The position numbers and the translations under genes were made by a program. Shown piece by piece: positions 50,703 through 59,359 of a DNA stretch of 64,000 bases (position 1 is its first letter; every line of letters begins with the position of its first letter). The stretch is from an uncultured Microbacteriaceae bacterium (GTDB lineage: Bacteria; Actinomycetota; Actinomycetes; Actinomycetales; Microbacteriaceae): assembly GCA_947487835.1 (NCBI GenBank), contig CANKXX010000001.1, positions 558,001-622,000 of the forward strand. The letters run 5' to 3'. Under the pieces are notes generated by a model. That model was not told where the DNA came from. It searched no databases and saw only the letters and a program-made list of their open reading frames with translations.

Positions 50703-51065
50703 GGTCCCTGAGCCTGTCGAAGGGACGGAGGGTCGCCTCGCGTCGCTTCGACAAGCTCAGCGACCGTGTGGGGACGCGCGGAAATCCCGCGGCTGCACCA
50801 CCCGCATTCCGTCGCTGCTCGCGAAGCTCTCCGGGACGACCAGCGCAGGCAGACGCGACCACGTCGATCCCTGAGCCCGTCGAAGGGACGGAAGGCGCCT
50901 CGCGTCGCTTCGACAAGCTCAGCGACCGTGTCGGTAACGCTCGCGAAGCTCACGATGGCACCACCCGCATCCCGTCGCTGCTCGCGAAGCTCTCCGGGAC
51001 GACCAGTGCAAGCAGACGTGACCGTCTCGGTCCCTGAGCCCGTCGAAGGGACGGAAGGGACAGCG
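50703..51065. repeat. 163-bp tandem array built from inverted REP pairs
   Basis: The 50652-51190 gap is almost filled by a unit of 163 bases that starts at 50705 and 50868, with a third partial copy from 51031. Each unit has a forward REP (CCCT stem), an inverted REP (CGCT stem, TTCGACAAGCTCAG) about 15 bases on, and a roughly 95-base core containing CGTCGCTGCTCGCGAAGCTC. Copies differ by point changes and one short region of divergence, so the duplication is not very recent. No reading frame is convincing. Confidence 0.9.
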
Positions 51066-51190
51066 GGCGGTGGGCGCGGGGGCTGTGCGGTGTCTGTGTC
51101 GGGCGCGGGATGCGGGCATGGCGGTCGCGGCTTCAATACGCTGGCCATCACGGCGGCATCCGCGCCGGGATTCTCACGGGAGGTTGACAC

Positions 51191-51583
51191 ATGGGCAGAG
51201 CGATCGCGTTCATGATGGGGGTGCTGCTCGGCAGCCACGGATTCCTCGGGCTGTTCGTCGAAGGCGAGCATCTGCTCGGGCTCTTCAACGTCGACATCCT
51301 CCTCGACATCGTGTACCTCTTCTGCGCTCTCGTCCTGATCGTGGTCGGCGGCACCCGCAGCAATGCCGGCCTCCTCCGCGGCGGCCTGTTCTTCGTGGCC
51401 GTGGTCTTCCTCCTGATCGCCGTTCTCGGCCTCTTCGACGACACCATCGGCGGACTCCTGCCCACCACGCTGACCAAGGTCGACATCGGCTTCCTCTTCG
51501 TGGTCGGCGCAACGGCCGCCTTCACGGCGCTGCTCCCCCGCGTCGCGGAGCCGCTCCAGACCGGCGGCGTGGCGCTCAACTGA
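51191..51583 (+). CDS. DUF4383-like membrane protein
   Basis: Integral membrane protein of 130 residues with four predicted helices: AIAFMMGVLLGSHGFLGLFV, then VDILLDIVYLFCALVLIVVG, LLRGGLFFVAVVFLLIAVLG, and VDIGFLFVVGATAAFTALLP. The sequence GLFNVDILLDIVYLFCA after helix 1 fits DUF4383, a family of unknown function found in actinomycetes. ATG 51191 has GGGAGGTTGACAC upstream. It is single and follows the repeat array. Confidence 0.8.
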   Translation: MGRAIAFMMGVLLGSHGFLGLFVEGEHLLGLFNVDILLDIVYLFCALVLIVVGGTRSNAGLLRGGLFFVAVVFLLIAVLGLFDDTIGGLLPTTLTKVDIGFLFVVGATAAFTALLPRVAEPLQTGGVALN

Positions 51584-51660
51584 CGCGCACCGCGGGCGGA
51601 CCGGCACCGATCAGCACGGACAGCACTCTCGGCACGGGCGACACGCCCACCACGCGCGTG

Positions 51661-51679
51661 AACTTGACTCGTTCAAGTT
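51661..51679. promoter_or_regulatory. Fur-type operator of the fur-catalase operon
   Basis: AACTTGA-CTCGT-TCAAGTT is a 7-5-7 inverted repeat 19 bases before the regulator start. Similar CTTGACTCNTTCAAG-like sites control furA-katG operons in actinobacteria, so autoregulation by the next gene's product is likely. Confidence 0.75.
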
Positions 51680-51698
51680 CTGACGGTTGAGTGGGGCC

Positions 51699-52217
51699 AT
51701 GACCGCACACGTGCACGAGCCCGTCCCGGTGGACGAGAGCGTGGGCCGGAGGACGGTCGGGCACACGGACGAAAGCACCGCTGTCGGCCGTCTCCGATCG
51801 GCGGGCATCCGCGTGACCAATCCGCGGGTCGCCGTGCTCGACGTGCTCGAGGAGGCGCGCCCGCGCCACGAGCACCTGAGCGCCGCGACCGTCGAGGAGC
51901 GGGTGCGTCAGCGCATCGGCGCGATCTCGACCCAGGGCGTCTACGACTGCCTCGAGGCGCTCGGATCCGCACACCTCGTGCGCACGCTCGAGCCGGCCGG
52001 TCAGCCCGCGCTGTACGAGTCGCGGGTGCACGACAACCACCACCACCTGGTCTGCCGCTCGTGCAACCTGGTCACCGACATCGACTGCGTCGTGGGCGAG
52101 TCCGCCTGCCTCACGCCGTCGAGCACCAACGGCTTCGTCGTCGACGAGGCCGAAGTCACGTTCTGGGGGCTGTGCCCGTCGTGCGCGGCATCGTCCGCGA
52201 CCGTCGCACGCCCCTGA
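51699..52217 (+). CDS. furA: Fur-family peroxide/iron-responsive repressor
   Basis: Metalloregulator of 172 residues. The winged-helix starts near RLRSAGIRVTNPRVAVLDVL and continues LSAATVEERVRQRIGAIS to TQGVYDCLEALGSAHLVR. The dimer and metal part has ESRVHDNHHHLVCRSCNLVT with the HHH and CxxC, and FWGLCPSC with the second CxxC, giving a structural zinc site. Its position directly before a catalase gene is that of FurA/PerR-like proteins that sense peroxide through a His/Asp-bound metal. ATG 51699 is used; TTG 51687 in the same frame is too close to the operator. Confidence 0.9.
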   Translation: MTAHVHEPVPVDESVGRRTVGHTDESTAVGRLRSAGIRVTNPRVAVLDVLEEARPRHEHLSAATVEERVRQRIGAISTQGVYDCLEALGSAHLVRTLEPAGQPALYESRVHDNHHHLVCRSCNLVTDIDCVVGESACLTPSSTNGFVVDEAEVTFWGLCPSCAASSATVARP

Positions 52218-52271
52218 TCCCGCGGTCGCCGTAAGCCTCGGCGCCCGCACCTGCCCCACGAAAGGACAGCC

Positions 52272-53930
52272 ATGACCGACGTCTCGTCCCAGAGCCCGGA
52301 GGAGGGTGACACCCGCGAGGTGCTCACCAATCGCCAGGGCCACCCGGTCTACGACAACCAGAACCAGCGCACCGTCGGCGCTCGGGGACCCGCCACCCTC
52401 GAGAACTACCAGTTCCTCGAGAAGATCAGCCACTTCGACCGCGAGCGCATCCCCGAGCGGGTCGTGCACGCCCGCGGCGCCGTCGCCTTCGGCTACTTCG
52501 AGGCCACGGGCACCTGGGGCGACGAGCCCATCGCGAAGTACACCCGCGCGAAGCTCTTCCAGGAGGCAGGCAAGCGCACCGACCTCGCCATCCGCTTCTC
52601 CACCGTCATCGGCGGCCGCGACTCCTCCGAGGCCGCGCGCGACCCCCGCGGATTCGCGGTCAAGTTCTACACCGAGGACGGCAACTGGGACCTCGTCGGC
52701 AACAACCTCGGCGTCTTCTTCATCCGCGACGCGATCAAGTTCCCCGACGTCATCCACTCCCTGAAGCCGGACCCCATCACGTTCCGCCAGGAGCCGGGCC
52801 GCATCTTCGACTTCATGTCGCAGACGCCCGAGTCGATGCACATGCTGATGAACCTCTTCAGCCCGCGCGGCATCCCCGCCAACTACCGCACCCAGCAGGG
52901 CTTCGGCGTGAACACCTACAAGTGGGTCAACGCCGAGGGCCTCACGCACCTCGTGAAGTACCACTGGATCCCGAAGGCCGGCGTGCAGAGCCTCACCGAG
53001 GCCGACGCCGCCGCCATCCAGGCTGGCGACCTCGGTCACGCGTCGAAGGACCTCTACGACGCCATCGAGCGCGGCGACTTCCCCGAGTGGGAGCTCCGCG
53101 TGCAGCTCATGAGCGACGACGAGCACCTCGAGCTCGACTTCGACCCGCTGGACGACACCAAGGTGTGGCCGGAGAACGAGTTCCCGCCGAAGAAGGTCGG
53201 CACGATGGTGCTCACCAGCAACGTGCGCAACTTCTTCGCCGAGAACGAGCAGCTCTCCTTCGGCACCGGCGTGCTCGTCGACGGGCTGGACTTCTCCGAC
53301 GACAAGATGCTCGTCGGCCGCACGTTCTCCTACAGCGACGCCCAGCGCTACCGCGTGGGCCCGAACTACCTGCAGCTGCCGGTCAACTCGGCCAAGAACG
53401 CCAGGGTCGCCACGAACCAGCGCGACGGCCAGATGACGTACCACGTGGACGGCGGAGGCGAGAACCCGCACGTCAACTACGAGCCGTCCATCACGGGCGG
53501 GCTGCGCGAGGGAACCTACCCGACGCACGACGACCAGGGCCCTGAGATCGTCGGCCGGCTCACCCGCAAGCGCATCCCCCGCACCAACGACTACACGCAG
53601 GCCGGCCAGCGCTACCTGCTGCTCGAGAAGTGGGAGCAGGACGACCTCGTCGCGAACTTCGTGACGCTCATCGGCCAGGCCGCCCGCGCGGTGCAGGAGC
53701 GCATGGTGTGGCACTTCTACCTAGTCGAGGACGAGCTGGGCGCGCGCGTCGGCGCGGGCCTCGGCATCACCCTCGACGAGGTGAAGGACCTCCCGCCGCT
53801 GCAGAGCCAGACCCTCAACGAGGACGAACTCGCCCGTCTCGCGAACCTTGGGCACAACGGCCCGCGGAACGTCGAGGGCCTGATGATGACGCACTGCGTG
53901 CCCAACGAGCGCGTGGTCCTCGCCTCGTAA
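52272..53930 (+). CDS. katA: Catalase (haem, clade 3-like)
   Basis: Monofunctional haem catalase of 552 residues that converts hydrogen peroxide to water and oxygen. The active-site His is in [16 protein letters not shown] and the distal Asn in [20 protein letters not shown]. The proximal haem Tyr is in [25 protein letters not shown]-binding and wrapping regions follow, with a short tail. The length fits small-subunit catalases. ATG 52272 has GAAAGGACAGCC upstream. It follows the Fur-type gene by 54 bases and is presumably induced with it by peroxide. A hairpin terminator follows. Confidence 0.97.
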   Translation: MTDVSSQSPEEGDTREVLTNRQGHPVYDNQNQRTVGARGPATLENYQFLEKISHFDRERIPERVVHARGAVAFGYFEATGTWGDEPIAKYTRAKLFQEAGKRTDLAIRFSTVIGGRDSSEAARDPRGFAVKFYTEDGNWDLVGNNLGVFFIRDAIKFPDVIHSLKPDPITFRQEPGRIFDFMSQTPESMHMLMNLFSPRGIPANYRTQQGFGVNTYKWVNAEGLTHLVKYHWIPKAGVQSLTEADAAAIQAGDLGHASKDLYDAIERGDFPEWELRVQLMSDDEHLELDFDPLDDTKVWPENEFPPKKVGTMVLTSNVRNFFAENEQLSFGTGVLVDGLDFSDDKMLVGRTFSYSDAQRYRVGPNYLQLPVNSAKNARVATNQRDGQMTYHVDGGGENPHVNYEPSITGGLREGTYPTHDDQGPEIVGRLTRKRIPRTNDYTQAGQRYLLLEKWEQDDLVANFVTLIGQAARAVQERMVWHFYLVEDELGARVGAGLGITLDEVKDLPPLQSQTLNEDELARLANLGHNGPRNVEGLMMTHCVPNERVVLAS

Positions 53931-53946
53931 GCAACGCGTAATTCCG

Positions 53947-53992
53947 CGACGGCCCCGTCGCTTCCCCCTCGGGTGGAGCGGCGGGGCCGTCG
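53947..53992 (+). terminator. Hairpin terminator of the catalase gene
   Basis: The stem CGACGGCCCCG (53947-53957) pairs with CGGGGCCGTCG (53982-53992) over a 24-base loop, 17 bases after the stop. Confidence 0.6.
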
Positions 53993-54099
53993 TCGTTGTC
54001 GCCGCCCGATGCAGGCTGCCGTGGGCCCGCTGCCGTGGGCAGCGCTGCCCTCGGCAGAACCGCGCGCGGACGCGGCCTCCCTGCTCGCAGGATGGGCGC

Positions 54100-54714
54100 A
54101 TGACCGATGACGCAAAGGTTCCCCTCTTCGACTCCGCGATGCGACAGCAACTGCTGCTGCACCGCGTCCTCGTGCTCGACGGCGTGCTCGACGACGACAA
54201 CGGCACGCTCCTCGCCGCGCAGCTGCTCACGCTGGCGGCCGAGGACTCCCGCTCCGACATCGCGCTGTGGATCCACTCCCCCGGCGGATCCGTGCCGGCG
54301 ATGCTCGCTATCCGGGACGTGATGCGGCTCGCGCCATGCGACGTCTCCACCCTCGCCCTCGGCCTCGCCTGCAGCGCCGGCCAGTTCCTGCTCTCGGCGG
54401 GGGCACCGGGCAAGCGGTACGCGCTGCCGCACGCGCGCATCCTGCTGCACCAGGGCTCGGCGGGCATCGGCGGCTCGGCGGTCGAGCTCGAGCTGCAGGC
54501 CAACGACCTGCGCCTCACCCGCGACACGGTGCTCGGGCTCATCGCCGAGGACACCGGGCAACCGGTCGCGCGGGTGTTCGATGACTCGCTGCACGACCAC
54601 TGGTACACCACGCAGGAGGCGCGGAGCTACGGCCTCATCGACGAGATCGTCACGACGTTCGACCAGGTCATGCCCGTGCGCAAGCACCCGATCGGGATGG
54701 CGGTGCAGTCGTGA
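54100..54714 (+). CDS. ClpP-like protease subunit, catalytic Ser present
   Basis: ClpP-fold serine protease subunit of 204 residues. The triad is readable: Ser92 in GLACSAGQFLLSAG (E. coli has GQAASMGAFLLTAG), His in ARILLHQG, and Asp in LHDHWYTTQEARSYGLID. PGGSVPAMLAIRDVM corresponds to the oxyanion loop after IWIHSPGG. The start lacks the usual hydrophobic axial-loop residues. It is the first of two overlapping clpP genes (GTGA). The pair is not the housekeeping set, since that set is normally next to tig and clpX; the order with an XRE regulator resembles the clpP3-clpP4-popR locus of Streptomyces. Unfoldase partners are outside the window. Confidence 0.9.
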   Translation: MTDDAKVPLFDSAMRQQLLLHRVLVLDGVLDDDNGTLLAAQLLTLAAEDSRSDIALWIHSPGGSVPAMLAIRDVMRLAPCDVSTLALGLACSAGQFLLSAGAPGKRYALPHARILLHQGSAGIGGSAVELELQANDLRLTRDTVLGLIAEDTGQPVARVFDDSLHDHWYTTQEARSYGLIDEIVTTFDQVMPVRKHPIGMAVQS

Positions 54715-55328
54715 GCAGCTACACCATCCCGAACGTCATCGCCCAGCACCCGCGGGGCGAGCGCATCATGGACGTCTACTCGCACCTGCTGGCCGAGCGC
54801 ATCGTCTACGTCGGCACGGCCATCGACGCGGGCGTCGCGAACGCCCTCATCGCCCAGCTGCTGCACCTCGAGGCGGACGGCCCGGGCCAGGAGATCAACA
54901 TGTACATCAACTGCGAGGGCGGCGACATGACGTCGATGCTCGCCGTCTACGACACGATGCAGTACATCCGCTCGCCCGTCGCCACGACGTGCGTCGGTGA
55001 GGCGATCGCGGCAGGCGCCGTGCTGCTCGCGGCGGGGGCGCCGGGCAGGCGGTCGCTGCTGCCGCACGCCCGGGTGGTGCTGCACCAGCCGGCCGCCCGC
55101 GGGCAGGGCACGATCCCGGACCTGATCCTGCAGGCCGACGAGGTGGTGCGCATCCGCTCGGAGATCGAGGCGATCCTGTCCGAGCACACCGGCCAGTCCA
55201 TCGAGACGCTGCGCCGGGACACCGACCGCGACCGGGTGCTCACGGCGACCGCGGCCCTGGGCTACGGGATCGTGGACCAGGTGCTCGACCCGCGGGGCGC
55301 CGCGCTCGTGGGCGGAGGGCGCGGCTAG
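54711..55328 (+). CDS. ClpP-like subunit with Ser to Ala at the active site
   Basis: ClpP-fold protein of 205 residues starting at GTG 54711, which overlaps the stop of the previous gene. It aligns well with ClpP: NMYINCEGGDMTSMLAVYD, then CVGEAIAAGAVLLAAGAPGR, ARVVLHQPAARG and TDRDRVLTATAALGYGIVDQ. In place of G-Q-A-x-S-M-G it has GEAIAAG, so the nucleophile Ser is replaced by Ala100. The His and Asp are kept. It may therefore be a structural or regulatory ring subunit, as ClpR is in cyanobacteria and plastids, forming mixed rings with the active partner. Sequencing error is unlikely to give this, since both flanking residues also differ. Confidence 0.9.
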   Translation: MSSYTIPNVIAQHPRGERIMDVYSHLLAERIVYVGTAIDAGVANALIAQLLHLEADGPGQEINMYINCEGGDMTSMLAVYDTMQYIRSPVATTCVGEAIAAGAVLLAAGAPGRRSLLPHARVVLHQPAARGQGTIPDLILQADEVVRIRSEIEAILSEHTGQSIETLRRDTDRDRVLTATAALGYGIVDQVLDPRGAALVGGGRG

Positions 55329-55377
55329 GCGGGGAACGCGGCTGGGGGCGGGGGCCGCTCCTAGGTGACGAGCGCGC

Positions 55378-55710
55378 CTAGGCGGCGAGCGCCAGGGCCG
55401 TCGGCACCGAACCGGAGACGCTGCCCTGGCGCCGCAGGTCGCCCGCGACGTCGCCGGCCAACTCGGTGAGCGAGGTGCCCAGGGCGCCGGCGATCGCCGC
55501 GATCATCTCGCTCGACGGCTCCTTGCGCCCGCGCTCGATCTCCGACAGGTACTGCGGCGAGATGCCCGCCGTGGCCGCCGTCTCGGCGAGGGTGTCCCGG
55601 CGGTCGTGCCGCAGGGCGCGGAGCCGGGCGCCGAGCACCTCCCGCCACAGGGGCTCCATGCCCTTCCGGCGCGGGATGCGGTGCTCTTCGATGCTCACGA
55701 CCTGGCCCAT
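55378..55710 (-). CDS. XRE-family HTH regulator, PopR-like
   Basis: Regulator of 110 residues. The helix-turn-helix is central (about residues 25-80): LGARLRALRHDRRDTLAETA, then GISPQYLSEIERGRKEPSSE and AAIAGALGTSLTELA. The C-terminus is flexible and ends ALALAA. In Streptomyces, PopR activates the clpP3-clpP4 operon and is itself degraded by ClpP1/P2 through its two last Ala residues. The same Ala-Ala end and the same neighbourhood are found here, although this gene is convergent with the clpP pair. The idea that this protein controls the clpP genes and is a Clp substrate is inference by analogy. Confidence 0.85.
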   Translation of the reverse strand: MGQVVSIEEHRIPRRKGMEPLWREVLGARLRALRHDRRDTLAETAATAGISPQYLSEIERGRKEPSSEMIAAIAGALGTSLTELAGDVAGDLRRQGSVSGSVPTALALAA

Positions 55711-55771
55711 GCCTCACCCTAACGACGGCCTTAGGGCGGGCGCACGCGGTTCTGCTCACAGCGGATCGCGC

Positions 55772-55796
55772 GTCTCTTCGACAAAACTCAGAGACC
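55772..55796. repeat. REP-like hairpin with CTCT stem variant
   Basis: This copy has stem GTCTCT/AGAGAC, with both sides changed relative to the main family, and an A-rich loop (TTCGACAAAACTC). It is the only feature in the gap between the regulator and the next gene. Confidence 0.75.
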
Positions 55797-55834
55797 GTGG
55801 GGGCTCAGGGACCGTGGTGGGGCGCCGGCCGCCG

Positions 55835-56629
55835 TCAGCCGGGTTCCACCGAGGTGAAGCGCGGGGCCAGCGCGAGCGAGAAGGTGCCCGCCGGCGCCCC
55901 CTGCCAGAACCGGAGGCGCTCGTTCCTGTCCCAGCCGAGCGCGCGCACCGCGCCCATGATCTGCGAGATGTTCTCCGCGGCGTAGGGCGGGCCACCGAGG
56001 CCGACGGCAGCATCGAACGCCTGCCTGCGCTCCTCGTAGAAGCGGCGGGCCGCCTCCCTGCGCTGCTCCTCCTCCTCGCGGTCGAGGCGCCGCTGCAGCG
56101 AGGTCGCCTTCACCCGCCCGGTGGCCCCGCCCGAGTCGAGCTCGAGCACGCGGCGCACGGACAGCCGCCCCACCTCGTCGATGATGGCGCCGCGCATGGA
56201 GAGCGCGGGCACGTCGAGCATGAGGGCCTCGCCGAAGTCCTCCACGAGCGGGTCCAGCGACCCCGGCAGCAGCTGGGGATCGCCGCCCACCGTGCGCTCC
56301 GCCCAGGTCACGAGGTCGGCGGCGCGACGGTGGCTCACCATCTGCTCGACGACCCACCACATCCACTGGCGTCCCCGGTCGAGGTCGAGCTGCTGCCCGA
56401 GCTCGGTGTCGAAGAGGTTCACCGCGGACTCGCCCGTGGTGGCGACGACGGTGCCGTCGAGCGTCGCGCGATCGAGATCCCCGCCCGCGTGCAGGTGGTC
56501 CGCGACGTAGGCCACGGCGTCCGCGAACAGCCGATTCCGGACAGCCTTGACCGACCAATCCCACAACTCGTAGGCGGTACCGGTGGCCGACTCGAGCAGT
56601 TCGTCATCGGGCTGGTAGCTTTCGCTCAT
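55835..56629 (-). CDS. Hypothetical protein with a coiled-coil-like C-terminal half
   Basis: Soluble protein of 264 residues with no recognised family. The first half is helical (LRESATGTAYELWDWS-like start, LFADAVAYVADHLHAGGDLD, RQWMWWVVEQMVSHRRAADL). The second half contains a long charged helix (LQRRLDREEEEQRREAARRF) that could form a coiled coil, then GLGGPPYAAENISQIMGAVR. The end is beta-rich (GTFSLALAPRFTSVEPG). ATG 56629 with GGGGAGG 7 bases upstream is a strong start. It lies alone, with REP and the regulator on one side and the SDR gene on the other; the SDR gene is on the same strand 81 bases upstream, so it might be co-transcribed. Confidence 0.75.
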   Translation of the reverse strand: MSESYQPDDELLESATGTAYELWDWSVKAVRNRLFADAVAYVADHLHAGGDLDRATLDGTVVATTGESAVNLFDTELGQQLDLDRGRQWMWWVVEQMVSHRRAADLVTWAERTVGGDPQLLPGSLDPLVEDFGEALMLDVPALSMRGAIIDEVGRLSVRRVLELDSGGATGRVKATSLQRRLDREEEEQRREAARRFYEERRQAFDAAVGLGGPPYAAENISQIMGAVRALGWDRNERLRFWQGAPAGTFSLALAPRFTSVEPG

Positions 56630-56710
56630 TCCGTGGCCTCCCCACGCGTCCTGCGACACACCGTAGTCGTGGAAGCCTCAGTTTCGCGCCCGGGGTGAAG
56701 CCCCAGTCGC

Positions 56711-57514
56711 TCACGCCATGCGGATGACGTTGCCGGTGAGCCGCCGGCCCGCGTCCGAGACAAGGAAGGCGACGAGTTCGGCCACCTCGTCCGGTTCCGC
56801 GACGCTGAAGAAGTGGTCGTCCCTCTCGATCGCCTTGCGCACGTCGTCCGTGACCCACCCCGTGTCGGTGATGGGCGGATGCACGGAATTGGCCGTCACA
56901 CCGAACCGTCCCAGCTCCCGGCTCGCGGACTTCGTGTAGTTGACGAGCGCCGCCTTCGCCGCTCCGTAGGACACCTCCTCGGGGAAGCCGTCCTCGCCGC
57001 CGGACGTCATCGACACGATGCGTCCCCACGATCCCTGCCGTGCCTGCAGCCGAGCGGCGAACTCGGAGATCAGCAGAGCGCCCGCGCGGGCGTCGACCGA
57101 GAACTGGCGGTCGAACGTGGCGGCGGTGACCCGGGCGAGCGGGCGGCCCATCCAGTCCCGGCCGCCGCTCCGGAAGGTGTCCCCGAGGGACGCGGTCGCG
57201 TTGTTCACCAGCACGTCCACGGGCCCGAACCGCTCCTCCGCGGCGTCGAACAGGAGCGGAACGCTCGCCGCGTCGGAGAGGTCCGCCGAGATCGCGGCTG
57301 CGGATCCGCCCGCGCGCTCGATGCGCTCCACGACGGCGGACGCGTCGCTGCGGTGATTCTGCCGCTGTCGCTCCGGGGTGCCCTCGTCCTCGGGATCCTC
57401 GAAGGCCAGGTAGCCGATCAGCACCGCCAGCCCGTCGGCGGCAAGTCGTTCGGCGACAGCGGCGCCGATGCCGTGGTTCGCCCCGGTGACCAGGGCTACG
57501 TGCTCGAATGTCAT
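56711..57514 (-). CDS. Short-chain dehydrogenase/reductase
   Basis: SDR of 267 residues. The cofactor motif is VALVTGANHGIGAAVAERLA, then DVLVNNATASLGD for NNA, and the catalytic Ser in SMTSGG with YGAAK for Tyr/Lys. Between strand 2 and helix 3 there is a 25-residue insert (LAFEDPEDEGTPERQRQN) that is longer than usual. The C-terminus is VSDAGRRLTGNVIRMA. The family includes 3-oxoacyl-ACP reductases and many others; the substrate is unknown. ATG 57514 or ATG 57523 may start it. It is divergent from the APH-like gene at 57603, sharing the short region between them. Confidence 0.9.
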   Translation of the reverse strand: MTFEHVALVTGANHGIGAAVAERLAADGLAVLIGYLAFEDPEDEGTPERQRQNHRSDASAVVERIERAGGSAAAISADLSDAASVPLLFDAAEERFGPVDVLVNNATASLGDTFRSGGRDWMGRPLARVTAATFDRQFSVDARAGALLISEFAARLQARQGSWGRIVSMTSGGEDGFPEEVSYGAAKAALVNYTKSASRELGRFGVTANSVHPPITDTGWVTDDVRKAIERDDHFFSVAEPDEVAELVAFLVSDAGRRLTGNVIRMA

Positions 57515-57602
57515 CCGGCCCATACTGGCAGTTCCGCTCCCGGCCGGCCGACCGGCGGGCGAGAGAAGAACCGCGGGGCCGAATCCGCGCGGGAGGAGCA
57601 GC

Positions 57603-58505
57603 ATGAGGACCCTCGAGGGCGGCCGCGTGCAGCTCGACGCGCACGAGGTTCAGCGACTCGTCGCCGAGCAGTTCCCCGATTGGCGCGATCTGCCGGTCAC
57701 ACCGGTCGACGTGCCCGGCTGGGACAACCAGACGTTCCGGCTCGGCGAGTCGATGTCGGTCCGCCTGCCGAGCGGCGAGGGGTACGCCGCGCAGGTGCGG
57801 AAGGAGCACCGCTGGCTGCCCTCCCTCGCCCCCCGGTTGCCGCTGCCCGTTCCCACGCCCCTCGCGATCGGCGCCCCGGCGCACGGCTACCCGTGGGAGT
57901 GGTCCGTCTACGGCTGGTTGCCCGGCCGACCCGCGGCCCGCGCTCGGATCGCCGACCTCAGCACTTTCGCGACGGACGTCGCCGCCTTTCTCCGGGCCCT
58001 GCAGCGCATCGACGCGACGGACGGCCCTCCGGCGGGTACGCACAACTTCTTCCGCGGCGGACCTCTCACCGTGTACGACGACGAGACGCGGCGCACGATC
58101 CGGGCACTGGGTCCGCGCGTCGACGGGGTCGCGGCGCAGCGCGTCTGGGATCGGGCCCTGTCCGTGCCCTACGCCTCGACGCCCGTGTGGGTGCACGGCG
58201 ACGTCGCCGCGAACAACCTCCTCGTGCAAGACGGCCGGCTCTCCGCCGTGATCGACTTCGGGACGAGCGCGGTCGGGGATCCCGCCTGTGATCTCGTGCT
58301 GTGCTGGACGTTCCTGCGGGGGCCTGAGCGCGAGCGGTTCCGGCAGGAGATCGGCGCGGATGCCGGCACCTGGGCCCGGGCGGCCGGGTGGGCGCTGTGG
58401 AAGGCGCTCATCACCATGGCCGGCAACGGTGCCGCGCCCAGCGCCGAGAATTCACCGGACGAGGTCGTCCGCTCGGTCCTGGAGGTTTACTCAGTGCGGG
58501 AATAG
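57603..58505 (+). CDS. Aminoglycoside phosphotransferase-like protein (second copy)
   Basis: Kinase-fold protein of 300 residues similar to 46235-47152. It has PGWDNQTFRLGESMSVRLPS in the N-lobe, the catalytic loop VWVHGDVAANNLLVQ (HxDxxxxN) and DFGTSAVGDPACDLVLCWTF as the metal-binding segment. A C-terminal helical part follows. The metal Asp is followed by GTS rather than GDV. This family often phosphorylates an unknown small alcohol or amine. GGAGCAGC sits just before ATG 57603. Its stop is 27 bases before the reductase gene at 58533, so they may be one transcription unit. Confidence 0.9.
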   Translation: MRTLEGGRVQLDAHEVQRLVAEQFPDWRDLPVTPVDVPGWDNQTFRLGESMSVRLPSGEGYAAQVRKEHRWLPSLAPRLPLPVPTPLAIGAPAHGYPWEWSVYGWLPGRPAARARIADLSTFATDVAAFLRALQRIDATDGPPAGTHNFFRGGPLTVYDDETRRTIRALGPRVDGVAAQRVWDRALSVPYASTPVWVHGDVAANNLLVQDGRLSAVIDFGTSAVGDPACDLVLCWTFLRGPERERFRQEIGADAGTWARAAGWALWKALITMAGNGAAPSAENSPDEVVRSVLEVYSVRE

Positions 58506-58532
58506 CTCGCGCGCGGACGGGTTCCCCTTCGT

Positions 58533-59183
58533 ATGACAACTATCGGAATCATCGGAGCAGGACACATCGGCAGCCAGGTCGCACGCGCGGCGATCGCGGT
58601 CGGCTACGACGTCGTCATCAGCAACTCCCGCGGGCCTGAGACCCTGACGGACCTCGTCGCGGAGCTCGGCCCGAAGGCGCGCGCCGCGACCGCGGCCGAG
58701 GCAGCCGAGGCCGGCGACTTCGCCGTCGTCACGGTGCCCCTCAAGAACGTGTACGAGGTTCCCGTGGAGCCCCTGGCCGGGAAGATCGTGATCGACACGA
58801 ACAACTACTACTTCGAGCGCGACGGCCAGATCCCCGCCCTCGATAACGGGGTCGACACCGTCTCCGCGATGCTGCAGCGTCACCTGCCCACGAGCAAGGT
58901 GGCCAAGGGCTTCAACCACATCATGGCGAAGGACATCACCACCGACGGCACCCCGGCCGGCACGGAGAACCGCCGGGCGCTCGCCACGGCGAGCGACTTC
59001 GAGGAGGCGGCCGAGCTCGTTCAGCGCCTCTACGACGAGCTCGGTTTCGACACCGTGAACGTCGGCTCCCTGGCCGAGAGCTGGCGCGTCGAGCGCGACC
59101 AGCCCGCGTACGTCGTGCGCCAGAACCGCCACGAACTGCTCGAGAACCTCGGGCTCGCCAAGCGGGTCGTCGCAGCCGCGTAG
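58533..59183 (+). CDS. NADPH-dependent F420 reductase-like/Rossmann oxidoreductase
   Basis: Rossmann-fold protein of 216 residues of the F420:NADP oxidoreductase-like group (NADP_Rossmann with coenzyme F420 in some members). Motifs: TIGIIGAGHIGSQVARAAI (dinucleotide site), VISNSRGPETL (the Asn-Ser-Arg strand that binds NADP phosphate), VIDTNNYYFERDGQ, and a C-terminal helix domain. Whether this copy uses F420 is not known. It begins 27 bases after the APH-like gene. A strong terminator follows the stop. Confidence 0.9.
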   Translation: MTTIGIIGAGHIGSQVARAAIAVGYDVVISNSRGPETLTDLVAELGPKARAATAAEAAEAGDFAVVTVPLKNVYEVPVEPLAGKIVIDTNNYYFERDGQIPALDNGVDTVSAMLQRHLPTSKVAKGFNHIMAKDITTDGTPAGTENRRALATASDFEEAAELVQRLYDELGFDTVNVGSLAESWRVERDQPAYVVRQNRHELLENLGLAKRVVAAA

Positions 59184-59202
59184 TCACGGAAGGTCTCGGA
59201 GG

Positions 59203-59236
59203 AGGCGCCCGGTCCGGAATCCCGGACCGGGCGCCT
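59203..59236 (+). terminator. Strong terminator of the reductase gene
   Basis: A perfect 15-bp stem AGGCGCCCGGTCCGG with its complement at 59222-59236, loop AATC, followed by TCTC. Confidence 0.85.
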
Positions 59237-59359
59237 TCTCTCGTGCCGGAGCCAGGGCCGAGCTGCGGGAGTGACGCCGCCGCATCCCTCATCCCGGCCG
59301 CCCGAGTGCAAGGCTTGCAGGGTTGGCTATTTCCCGCCACTGACCTGTTAGGACGCACA

